From assembly GCF_032362555.1 (NCBI RefSeq), contig NC_083526.1, forward strand, positions 4,546,001 through 4,610,000: a stretch of DNA of 64,000 bases. Reading direction: 5' to 3'. A program made the translations under genes and the position numbers. The notes under the pieces were generated by a model. That model made no database searches and was not told where the DNA came from. It saw only the letters and a program-made list of their open reading frames with translations. Each line of letters begins with the position of its first letter. Positions within the stretch are counted from its first letter, which is position 1. Positions 12,801 through 21,282 of the stretch are shown here, in pieces. This DNA comes from Amyelois transitella. Taxonomy: Eukaryota; Arthropoda; Insecta; Lepidoptera; Pyralidae.

Positions 12801-15800
12801 GAGAGTTGAAGATCAATAGAGCTATTGAATGTGAGTAAAGATAATTTCACGAACGTTTCTTGCTCCTTTAATACATATACGATCTCAACTACAGTCCATT
12901 TAATCTTTGTGAAAGCAGGATGAAATTATAAATTTAATAAGTGTGAGAAAGATAGACAATATATAAGAATTTCTATGTGTGCTTGTTATCTGATTAAGAA
13001 TTATATTTTTGTTCATACATATTATGTAGGTCATAGCTGTATAATCACGGAAAAATTATTACTTCATGTACTGCCGTTTTAATTTCTGGCCGTCTTTTAA
13101 TATTGCTCAGACTTTTGGGTTTAATCCCTTACTAATTATATAAATGCGAAAGTCTGTTTGTCTGTTCCGCTTTCACAGCTAAACCGTTGGACCGATTTGA
13201 ATGAAATTTGGTATGCATATAGTTGCAAACCCACATTCTAATATAGGATAAGGCCTTTTTGGTAATTCCAATGGGAATGAGAGCTCTTTATAATTTTGTG
13301 ATAGAATAAAATTTAAACTTTTCAACTCTTGCAGGTCACGAAGAAAAAGCCATCATAGAAGCAAAAGTAGAAGATATCATCAAGAAAGAGAGACACATAA
13401 AAGAGAATGAATTCCAAAAAAAGGTATGTTTGTATTTTATGCGAGTGTCCACTTATAATATGTGAAGAGTTGAATACCGTTGATTTCCTAAAATTCGAAA
13501 AATCCAGTCTTGTTGGTCCCCTATGTCACATAACGAACCTACATGCCAAGGTTTAGGTCTATTTTACAATCTTAAAAAAAAAACATGCATAGATATATAT
13601 TTATATCTAATATATTTAAACGAGCAATTCTTGTATATATATAATCAGGATCTCGGAAACGGTTCCAACGGTTTTCATGAAAGTTACAGATTAGGGGCTT
13701 CTCGGCTCAAGTAATTGATTTATCAAGGTAATCCTAGGTTCGAGAAAAGCTCGGTTCCCAAGATATATAAACATTTTAAAAACCGCGTTTTAAGAAACTA
13801 TATCAGCGCCATCTTTGGTAGACCGAGCAAAGCTCGGTCAACCGGGTACTTGTATATTTATATTTTACAATTTGTACACAAATCGGACAATAATGTAGGT
13901 GAAAGTTAGAAAGAAATAGATGATAAAGAATTGGTAAATATATATGGTTCAGTTGTAAACGAGATACGTGACATACATACATACATACATACATAAAATC
14001 ACGCCTCTTTCCCGGAGGGGTAGGCAGAGACTACCTCTTTCCACTTGCCACGATCTCTGCATACTTCTTTCGCTTCGTCCACATTCATAACTCTCTTCAT
14101 ACAAGCTCGGCGGTTTCGGGTACTTTTGACCTGACCCTTTACCAGGACGTCCTTAATTTGATCAAGATACGTTCGTCTAGGTCTTCCCACTCCGACCTTT
14201 CCCTCCACACTCTCCTTGTATATCTGCTTAGTCAACCTGCTTTCATTCATCCTCTCCACATGACCGAACCATCTTAACATACCCTTTTCTATTCCTGTAA
14301 CTACATCTTCTTTCACATCACAACATTCCCTTATCACGCTGTTCCTTATCCTGTCACTCAATTTCACACCCATCATACTCCTTAACGCTCTCATTTCCAC
14401 TGCATTTATTCTGCTTTCATGCTTCTTTTGCCATACCCAACTTTCACTCCCATACATTAATGTCGGGACCAACACGCCCCTGTGCACAGCCAGTCGAGCC
14501 TTTTTGGATAGTTTCTGACTGCTCATAAAGGCATGCAAAGCTCCATTCACCATGTTCCCCGCGTTCACTCTCCTTTCAATATCACTATCATACTTGCCAT
14601 CTGATGTAAACTTTGATCCTAGATATACAAACTCTTTCACTTGCTCCACTTTTTCTCCTCCAATCAAAATATTACATGCTGTCATTTCTTTCTCCATTTC
14701 AAAAACCAGTGTTTTAGTTTTACTTACGTTCACTTTCATTCCTTTCTCTTTTAAAGCTTCATGCATACAGTTTACCATCTCCTGTAACTCCTCCGCTGAT
14801 GACGCCAGTATAACCTGATCGTCGGCATAGAGCAGACATTTGACGAGTAACTCATTCATCCTTAATCCACTTTTAGACTCTTTCAAATCTGTCAAACAGC
14901 TATCCATAAATAGGTTGAACAGCCACGGTGACGCAACACATCCTTGCCTAACGCCTTTCTCAATCTTAAACCACTCAGTGTGCGCTCCGTTTATCCTGAC
15001 ACAAGCACTCGAATCCTCATATAAGGATTTCAGTGCTCGTATTAAGAGACTGCTCACCCCATGCATAGAAAGTGCTGACCACAATTCATTCCTCTCAACT
15101 CTGTCATAGGCCTTTTCCAGATCTACGAATGTGCAATAGACTTTTTGACTCTTGGCCAAAAACTTTTCGGCTATGCACCGCAAGGAAAAGACCTGATCAG
15201 TACATCTCATTCCCTTTCGAAATCCCGCTTGAGCATCCCATATTTTGTCATCAGTTTCATTCCTGACTCTATTAATCAATACCTTAGCATACAATTTGCC
15301 GACGACGCTAAGCAGGCTTATACCACGATAATTTTTGCAGTCCAGCTGTGACCCTTTTCCTTTGTAAAGTGGCACGATAACAGCCTTACACCAATCTTTT
15401 GGTACTCGGCCGCTTCTCCAACACAAATTGAAAAGGCAGTACAACTGACTAGCGATACGTGACATAGTATGTTTTACATAAATGTAATCACGCTCATATC
15501 CCTTGCGGGGTAGACAGAGCCAATAATCTTGAATAAATGAAATTCCACGTTGAGCTGTATTAGTTTAATGATGGAATTGAGATTACATAACATTTTAATA
15601 TTCCATTCACAGAGCCTTGAGGTACAAGCCGAGGCAAACAGGAAATTGAAGGAAGAATTGAAAAAGCAGGTCGAGATTCAACAAGAGGTGCTACAAGACA
15701 AACTCAATAGAAAAGAGAAGGAGGTAAGATTAACAGCTCTCTTTCTGACTATTCCCCTTCATACTCTTTACTCTGACAAAAATACATACATATAGTCACG

Positions 15801-18800
15801 TCTATATCCCTTGTGGGGTAGATAGAGCCAACAGTCTTGACAATACTGAAAGACCACGTTCAGGTGTATGGCTTAATCATGTTATTGATATTCAATAGAC
15901 ACATTGTTAGCCCATCGCCTACAAGAGAAATCGCAAGTTTATAAGCCTATTCCTTAGTCGCCATTTACAAGATCCATGGTAAAGATATGGTTACGGTTTC
16001 TATTCTAAAGTGCCGGAAACCACACGGCATTCAACCCTTACGAGTTTTGATTATTTTCAGGTTATGGCCAAATACGCCCGTTCCGTGTCCGAACAAGTTG
16101 AGAAAGAGCGTGTTGTGTTCAAGAAGGAGTTAGCCGCCATGGCGGGGAAACTGAAGGCCATCGAGCAGACTTTGAAACGTGAGCTTTTATATCTCTATAG
16201 CTCTTGCTGACCCGAAAAGGCACCGGTTCGAATCCCGCCTCGGCCATGTAAAAAGGGCTATTTTGAAGTACTGTAATTTGAATATTAACCGATGCTCTTG
16301 TGGTGAGAGAAAACATCTTTAGCAAACCTGCACATTCAGACAACTAGATGTGTAACCATGATCTATCGGGTACCTAACACGGGTTAGGTTTCCCTGCAAA
16401 GGTTGCGGAGGTCAGACGGGAGTCGCTTCGTGTAAAAACCTGACTCACCCAATCCAGGATCCATGGTCAAAGGTATACCATGGGTTCCTTTCAAAACTTT
16501 TGAGGATATAACTGGGACTAAAACTAGGTAGAAGAAGAGATTTTCAGGTGTTACAGGTTAGTCTTAAACCTGTTGGTAGTTTCTTATTTGACGTTGATGA
16601 TTAGAATAGAATAGATTTATTTTCAAAGTTGGATCCAAGGTATCACTTATTGACGTCACATCACTTAAATCTAATTATAACTACTACCGCTTCCAAAGGT
16701 CATATGCAGAAGAAGCGGCGTAACAAACTACACTGCAGCATTTTCACCGAACGTCAATTTACAAATATAGATCTCTTATAGTATGTACCCTTGTTACAGA
16801 GCGCGCGAAGGCGGAAGCGGAAGCCCGCCGCTCGCAGTCGCTGTGGGCGGCGGGCGAGGCGCTGCTGGCCGCCACCCGCAGGCCGCAGCCGCAGGCCAAG
16901 GTGGACAGCGAGCTCAAGGCGCTGGAGGACGCTGGTGAGTGCCCTTGACCCCAAAAAGACGGGGTCTACTACACAAAAAGACGGGGTCTACTGCACAAAA
17001 AGACGGGGTCTACTACCCAAAAAGACGGGGTCTACTACGCAAAAAGACGGGGTCTACTACGCAAAAAGACGGGGTCTACTACACAAAAAGACGGGGTCTA
17101 CTACACAAAAAGACGGGGTCTACTACACAAAAAGTCGGGGTCTACTACGCAAAAAGACGGGGTCTACTACGCAAAAAGACGGGGTCTACTACGCAAAAAG
17201 ACGGGGTCTACTACACAAAAAGACGGGGTCTACTACGCAAAAAGACGGGGTCTACTACACAAAAAGACGGGGTCTACTACGCAAAAAGACGGGGTCTACT
17301 ACACAAAAAGACGGGGTCTACTACACAAAAAGACGGGGTCACTACACAAAAAGACGGGGTCTACTACACAAAAAGACGGGGTCTACTACACAAAAAGACG
17401 GGGTCGTCTACACAAAAAGACGGGGTCTACTACACAAAAAGAGGGGGTCTACTACACAAAAAGACGGGGTCTACTACACAAAAAGACGGGGTCTACTTGG
17501 TGTGTTCTTACACCTACCACTATTACAACTACCACCGTTTCCAAAGCGTGCTACCATGTGTAGAAGATGCGGCGGAACAAACTACACTGCAGCATTTTCA
17601 TCGGACGTCAATTTCCAAATAGTGATAGATCTCTTAAATCTAAGTCGTGGACGAATGCATATTGTCTACATGATACAATGTCTATGTCACCTTGTTAAAA
17701 ATTACAATAAGTATAAATGCGTATCTTATTTACGCAGGCAAAGGCGACAAATTAGTACAAACGGTGCTGAAGGGCATACCGAATGAGGTTCGTGAGAAGG
17801 GAGTGGCCACGGAGAAAGCTCTACGAGACAAATTCGATGTGGTAAGTGACTGCCTTTTACTGATTTAAGAATAGTTTTTTTTTATTTGTACACAGTACGA
17901 ATAACTGCGATTCTCATTTTGATTTGTAAACAACAGCTTTTGTGATGAATTACGGCTTCTTTTTAAAACTTTTAAAAAAAAATTTACAGGAGTTCAAAAA
18001 AAAGTAGCCTACTTTTTACCTTATTGATGATACATGTGATTAATTATATTCACACAAATTTTCACCAGAATTGGTTCAGAAGTTAAGCCGTAAAAGCATA
18101 ACATAATTTCACATTTGTTATGTTAGTATGAAAGCATGGACATTACATAGATTAGTTTTTTTTTAACTATTATTATTGTAAAATGAGACAACGAGACAAT
18201 TTGACGGCCACTGTGGCTCAGCGGTAGTACGCTTGTCTGTGACACCGGAGGTCCCGGGTTCGAATCCCGGTCAAGGCATGATGAGAAAAGAACTTTTTCT
18301 GATTGTCCTGGGTCTTGGATGTTTTATGTTTATCTATATAAGTATTTATTATAAAATATAGTATCGTTGAGTTAGTTAACACAAGTTTCGGACTTACTTC
18401 GAGGCTAACTCAATCAGTGTAATTTGTCCCGTATATATATTGTCCCGTATATATATATTTATATATAATTTCTTTTCAGTTGGAAAAAACAGCAATGAAG
18501 GTAGCCTTAGTCGGTCGCGAGGGGGCCTCTCTGCCTATCTATTTCCTCTCGTGGTTGCAGTCCAAACTTCTCTTCCAGAAGGTAAGACATTGTTTATTTT
18601 CGTTTACAGTATTAACACTTTAATAGAATAGCTCAATCGATTGGGAATCAAATCGTATGAAAACTCAATAAAATAACGACCTTATTACAAGGACATTATT
18701 ACATATATGGTTGACTGGAAGATATCCCTTCATGGGATAAGTCCGCCATTTCAAGTTATTTATTTCTTTTATAACTATGTACTATTTCTTGTAACTGTGT

Positions 18801-19823
18801 TAATTTTTGAATAATAAAGATATTACATACTTACATACATAAGTATTTTTGTCTCAGTTTGCAGAGATCCCTCAAGATGAACTGGACAACCTTCCAGTGG
18901 ATTTTTCCAACTTAGACACCCACGATATCATCCTGAGGGCGAGGTAAGGTTTCAACTATTTCCTCCTTTTGTCATCATCAGATGGACCGTAGGGCTTATT
19001 CGTGAATTTTGATGTTATTTTTCCTTTTTATCTTTTATGTTATCTGCTGTGTTAAAACGAAAGAGAAGAAAGGATTTGATAACCTTTATGAATAAGGGGG
19101 CCGATTCTACCATAATATTTCAGTTTGCTTGGTTTGTGCCGTGTGGTTCCCGGTACCAATACCAAGACCACTCCATTTCTTTCCCATGGATGTTGTAAAA
19201 GGCGACTAAGGGATAGGCTTACAAACTTGGTATTCTTTTTAGGCGATGGGTTGGCAACCTGTCGCTATTTGAATCTCAATTCTATCATTAAGCCAAATAG
19301 CTGAACGTGGCCATTCAGTCTTTTTAAGACTGTTGGTTCTGTCTACCCCGCAAGGGATATAGACGTGACCATATGTATGTATGTTATTGGTTAAAGATAT
19401 GCTTCAACATGTATAATCGTACATCGTTATACTCTTGGTGTATGTTCTGGTCGCTGTTCCTTTTATTTTTAAGGGGAGCCCAGGGTGCGTCTTTGACCAT
19501 ACTTTTTGACTATGATTGGTTATGATTTTTTGATTTTGGACATGGACCATGGATTGTGTGAGTCCGGTCGAGTCGAATTTCAATAACTGTTTCGTATGGA
19601 ATTTTATCCTCGCAAATAACTCCTCTTGTTTACCTCCGTCACCAGGTACCACATGGACCACGGGAACCTGACGTCAGCCGTCCGCTACATGAACCTGCTG
19701 CAGGGCGCCCCGCGGGCGGCGGCCGCCGGCTGGGTGTCCGCGGCCCGGAGGCACCTGGAGGTGCGGCAGGCGGCCGAGGCGGTCATGGCGCACGCTTCGG
19801 TCGCGGCGCTGCTGCACCTCTAG
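6834..19823 (+). CDS. Mitofilin: MICOS complex subunit Mic60 (mitofilin), copy A
   Basis: Complete 18-exon gene, 708 aa. Exons: 6834-6878, 7421-7599, 8005-8161, 8952-9042, 9508-9579, 10129-10298, 10793-10919, 11453-11616, 12115-12240, 12758-12830, 13335-13423, 15613-15723, 16061-16178, 16800-16934, 17738-17841, 18480-18581, 18858-18943, 19646-19823. All introns are GT-AG and every phase agrees. Residues 1-15 (MYKFTNSLNYANLVL) plus the next basic stretch form the presequence; residues about 55-74 (LLWGTISAAVLTGAAVVYA) are the inner-membrane helix; about 190-520 is charged, heptad-rich coiled coil; about 550-708 is the conserved mitofilin domain, ending GNLTSAVRYMNLLQG and RHLEVRQAAEA. Family role: builds crista junctions from the intermembrane-space side of the inner membrane. 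Family length about 740-760 aa. Exon 1 is the least certain, supported by its phase and by an equivalent 15-codon exon in copy B. Introns hold an RTE insertion, many SINEs and a minisatellite; a tandem array begins at the stop codon. Confidence 0.93.
8286..8490 (-). repeat. SINE-1 copy with CATA-repeat tail
   Basis: Begins with a CATA tetranucleotide run (the reversed tail), then GTAGGCAAAGCCAACAGTCT and GAATTGAGATTCAAATTGTG, ending at GTGCTGGAAACCACACAGCA. Lies in Mic60-A intron 3. Confidence 0.7.
9244..9365 (-). repeat. SINE-1 copy, degenerate
   Basis: Retains AAAGACTGAAAGGCAACATT and GGTTGCTAGCCCATGGC landmarks; both ends decayed. Confidence 0.5.
10316..10490 (-). repeat. SINE-1 copy
   Basis: Contains ACGTCTATATCCCTTGCAGG, GGTAGACAGAGCC and CTAGCCCATCGCC. 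In Mic60-A intron 6. Confidence 0.7.
10640..10735 (-). repeat. SINE-1 fragment
   Basis: Retains TATCCCTTATGGGGTAGACA and GAGCCAAC followed by ACGTTCAGCTG; the middle is altered. Confidence 0.5.
11190..11297 (+). repeat. SINE-1 3'-half
   Basis: Landmarks GCTGAATGTGGCCTATCAGT and CCTGCAAGGGATATATAGAC with the TATG tail. Sits about 40 bp before the next copy in the same direction. Confidence 0.65.
11338..11445 (+). repeat. SINE-1 3'-half
   Basis: Landmarks GCTGAACGTGGCCATTCAGT, GACTGTTGGCTCTGTCTACC and the TATG tail. Ends about 8 bp before the acceptor of Mic60-A exon 8. Confidence 0.7.
11735..11872 (+). repeat. SINE-2 copy
   Basis: Contains CGTGAGGAAACCTGCACATT, GGCAACTGGATGTGTAACCA and GCAAAGGTTGGGGAGGTCAG; truncated at the right. 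Confidence 0.7.
11905..12092 (+). repeat. LINE-tail family (LT) copy
   Basis: Reads GTGATGTGACGTCAATAAGT and ends with AAAATAAATCTATTCTATTC, an apparent polyadenylation signal plus TTCTA-repeat tail. Related copies at 16605-16775, 17515-17640 and 63513-63680. Confidence 0.65.
12583..12690 (-). repeat. SINE-1 copy, internally deleted
   Basis: Carries ACGTCTATATCCCTTGCGGG and then jumps to TTCCACTCCATCTCTTTC, which belongs to the other end of the element in the opposite direction. Confidence 0.6.
13128..13260 (+). mobile_element. Helitron-like 5'-end fragment
   Basis: Reads TCCCTTACTAATTATATAAA then GCGAAAGTCTGTTTGTCTGT and TTCCGCTTTCACAGCTAAAC, a very common head sequence of non-autonomous lepidopteran Helitrons beginning with TC. 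No 3' hairpin end found nearby. Confidence 0.55.
13976..15453 (-). mobile_element. RTE-type non-LTR retrotransposon, 5'-truncated
   Basis: A minus-strand open frame of about 480 codons with no stop encodes reverse transcriptase: KAVIVPLYKGKGS, NYRGISLLS, the AGFRKGMRCTDQ finger motif, FVDLEKAYDRV, GVRQGC and the catalytic LLYADDQV (YADD). It continues through the thumb (YLGSKFTSDG) to GHVERM and ends SAYPSGKEA, then a short 3' UTR and TATG-repeat tail. There is no endonuclease domain, so the copy is 5'-truncated. A perfect 13-bp target duplication, GATACGTGACATA, flanks it at 13963-13975 and 15454-15466; the apparent first residues MSRIA of the open frame come from the right-hand duplication, not the element. 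It sits in Mic60-A intron 11 on the antisense strand. The intact frame and perfect duplication point to recent insertion. Confidence 0.92.
15474..15605 (-). repeat. SINE-1 copy
   Basis: Contains ATCCCTTGCGGGGTAGACAG and GAGCTGTATTAGTTTAATGA. Starts within 10 bp of the RTE target duplication. Confidence 0.65.
15778..16032 (-). repeat. SINE-1 copy, near full length
   Basis: Full set of landmarks from ATATAGTCACGTCTATATCC through AGCCCATCGCCTACAAGAGA to GTGCCGGAAACCACACGGCA. In Mic60-A intron 12. Confidence 0.8.
16195..16545 (+). repeat. SINE-2 copy with tRNA-like head
   Basis: Begins with a tRNA B-box, GGTTCGAATCC, within GTTCGAATCCCGCCTCGGCC, then the family body (GTGAGAGAAAACATC, GATGTGTAACCATGATC, AAGGTTGCGGAGGTCAGACG, GGATCCATGGTC) to about 16545. 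The best evidence here that SINE-2 is tRNA-derived. Confidence 0.75.
16605..16775 (-). repeat. LINE-tail family (LT) copy
   Basis: Begins TAGAATAGAATAGATTTATT (the reversed tail) and contains AAACTACACTGCAGCATTTT. Ends about 20 bp before the acceptor of Mic60-A exon 14. Confidence 0.7.
16953..17497. repeat. 22-bp minisatellite, about 25 copies
   Basis: Unit AAAAAGACGGGGTCTACTAC plus AC or GC. Copies are nearly identical; the last base pair alternates AC/GC and a few units have 1-3 nt indels. It begins 18 nt after the splice donor of Mic60-A exon 14 and stops at an LT-family fragment. The unit has no stop in any plus-strand frame, which creates long spurious reading frames. Confidence 0.95.
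17515..17640 (-). repeat. LINE-tail family (LT) fragment
   Basis: Contains GCGGAACAAACTACACTGCA and CATTTTCATCGGACGTCAAT, matching the copies at 16605-16775 and 63513-63680; the tail end is missing where the minisatellite begins. Confidence 0.65.
18203..18445 (+). repeat. SINE-3, tRNA-derived
   Basis: The head has RNA polymerase III promoter boxes: A-box TGGCTCAGCGG and B-box GGTTCGAATCC, about 30 bp apart, in a tRNA-like frame. The body ends TTCGAGGCTAACTCAATCAG and GTCCCGTATATATAT. A tail-only relative is at 34735-34825. In Mic60-A intron 15, sense strand; its end lies about 35 bp before exon 16. Not called as a tRNA gene because the acceptor arm does not close and there is a long 3' body. 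Confidence 0.75.
19135..19385 (+). repeat. SINE-1 copy, near full length
   Basis: Head GTGCCGTGTGGTTCCCGG, middle AGGCGATGGGTTGGCAACCT, then GCTGAACGTGGCCATTCAGT, tail CCCGCAAGGGATATAGACGT and TATG repeats. A good reference copy. Confidence 0.85.
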
Positions 19824-21153
19824 GGCTGGGGGGCGGCACCGCGTGAGGTAATAGAGCGACAGTCGAATCGGTAAGGGGGCACCTTACCGATTCGACTGCT
19901 GCATCTCTAGTGGGCTGGGTGGAGGCACCACGTGAGGTAATAGAGCGTCAGTCGAATCGGTAAGGGGGCACCTTACCGATTCGACTGCTGCATCTTTAGT
20001 GCGCTGTGGGGCATCAGGCACCACGTGAGGTAATAGAGCGACAGTCGAATCGGTAAGGGGGCACCTTACCGATTCGACTGCTGCATCTCTAGTGGGCTGG
20101 GTGGAGGCACCACGTGAGGTAATAGAGCGACAGTCGAATCGGTAAGGGGGCACCTTACCGATTCGACTGCTGCATCTCTAGTGGGCTGGGTGGAGGCACC
20201 ACGTGAGGTAATAGAGCGTCGGTGGTGGAATAGGTAAGGGGGCACCTTACCGATTCGACTGCTGCATCTCTAGTGGGCTGGGTGGAGGCACCACGTGAGG
20301 TAATAGAGCGTCGGTGGTGGAATAGGTAAGGGGGCACCTTACCGATTCGACTGCTGCATCTCTAGTGGGCTGGGTGGAGGCACCACGTGAGGTAATAGAG
20401 CGTCGGTGGTGGAATAGGTAAGGGGGCACCTTACCGATTCGACTGCTGCATCTCTAGTGGGCTGGGTGGAGGCACCACGTGAGGTAATAGAGCGTCGGTG
20501 GTGGAATAGGTAAGGGGGCACCTTACCGATTCGACTGCTGCATCTCTAGTGGGCTGGGTGGAGGCGCCACGTGAGGTAATAGAGCGTCAGTTGAATCGGT
20601 AAATGGCACCTTACCGATTCGACTGCTGCATCTCTAGTGGGCTGGGGGGCGTCAGGCACCACGTGAGGTAATAGAGCGTCAGTCGAATCGGTAAATGGCA
20701 CCTTACCGATTCGACTGCTGCATCTCTAGTGGGCTGGGGGGCGTCAGGCACCACGTGAGGTAATAGAGCGTCAGTCGAATCGGTAAGGGGCACCTTACCG
20801 ATTCGACTGCTGCATCTCTAGTGGGCTGGGGGGCGTCAGGCACCACGTGAGGTAATAGAGCGTCAGTCGAATCGGTAAATGGCACCTTACCGATTCGACT
20901 GCTGCATCTCTAGTGGGCTGGGGGGCGTCAGGCACCACGTGAGGTAATAGAGCGTCAGTCGAATCGGTAAGGGGCACCTTACCGATTCGACTGCTGCATC
21001 TCTAGTGGGCTGGGTGGAGGCGCCACGTGAGGTAATAGAGCGTCGGTGGTCGAATAGGTAAGGGGGCACCTTACCGATTCAACTGCTGCATCTCTAGTGA
21101 GTTGTGAGGCATCAGGCACCACGTGAGGTAATAGAGCGTCGATGGTCGAATCA
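19809..21153. repeat. About 92-bp tandem array starting at the Mic60-A stop codon
   Basis: About 14 units of roughly 92 bp (the spacing of repeated landmarks is 92). The first unit starts inside the coding exon at CTGCTGCACCTCTAG, the last four codons plus stop; later units repeat CTGCTGCATCTCTAG. Most early and several late units contain a 17-bp perfect palindromic arm (CAGTCGAATCGGTAAGG and its complement) with a 5-nt spacer; a block in the middle has a diverged left arm. Each unit has an E-box CACGTG within ACCACGTGAGG. A polyadenylation signal follows at 21277-21282, so the array probably lies in the Mic60-A 3' UTR. Confidence 0.95.
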
Positions 21154-21276
21154 CACGGCACTAAGTAAGTTATACAACATTGTTACGTAATCTGTACGCA
21201 CCTTTAGGCAATTACAGATAGCGACTCCTATCTGAACCTTTTGTACTTAAAAATGTAACTCTTATTTGGTTGTAGT

Positions 21277-21282
21277 AATAAA
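21277..21282 (+). terminator. Candidate polyadenylation signal of Mic60-A
   Basis: First AATAAA after the tandem array, about 1.45 kb past the stop codon. Cleavage site not determined. Confidence 0.4.

Noticed and set aside
16791-17786. Long open frames (331 and 227 codons) across Mic60-A exon 14 and the minisatellite
   Set aside because: They arise because the 22-bp unit lacks stops; the true exon ends at the GT donor at 16935 and the next exon at 17738 is in phase.
18203-18280. Possible tRNA gene
   Set aside because: Perfect A and B boxes, but the acceptor arm does not pair properly and a SINE body with AT tail follows.
19884-21161. Series of about 60-codon minus-strand open frames
   Set aside because: They repeat every 92 bp with the tandem array and have no homology; by-products of the repeat.
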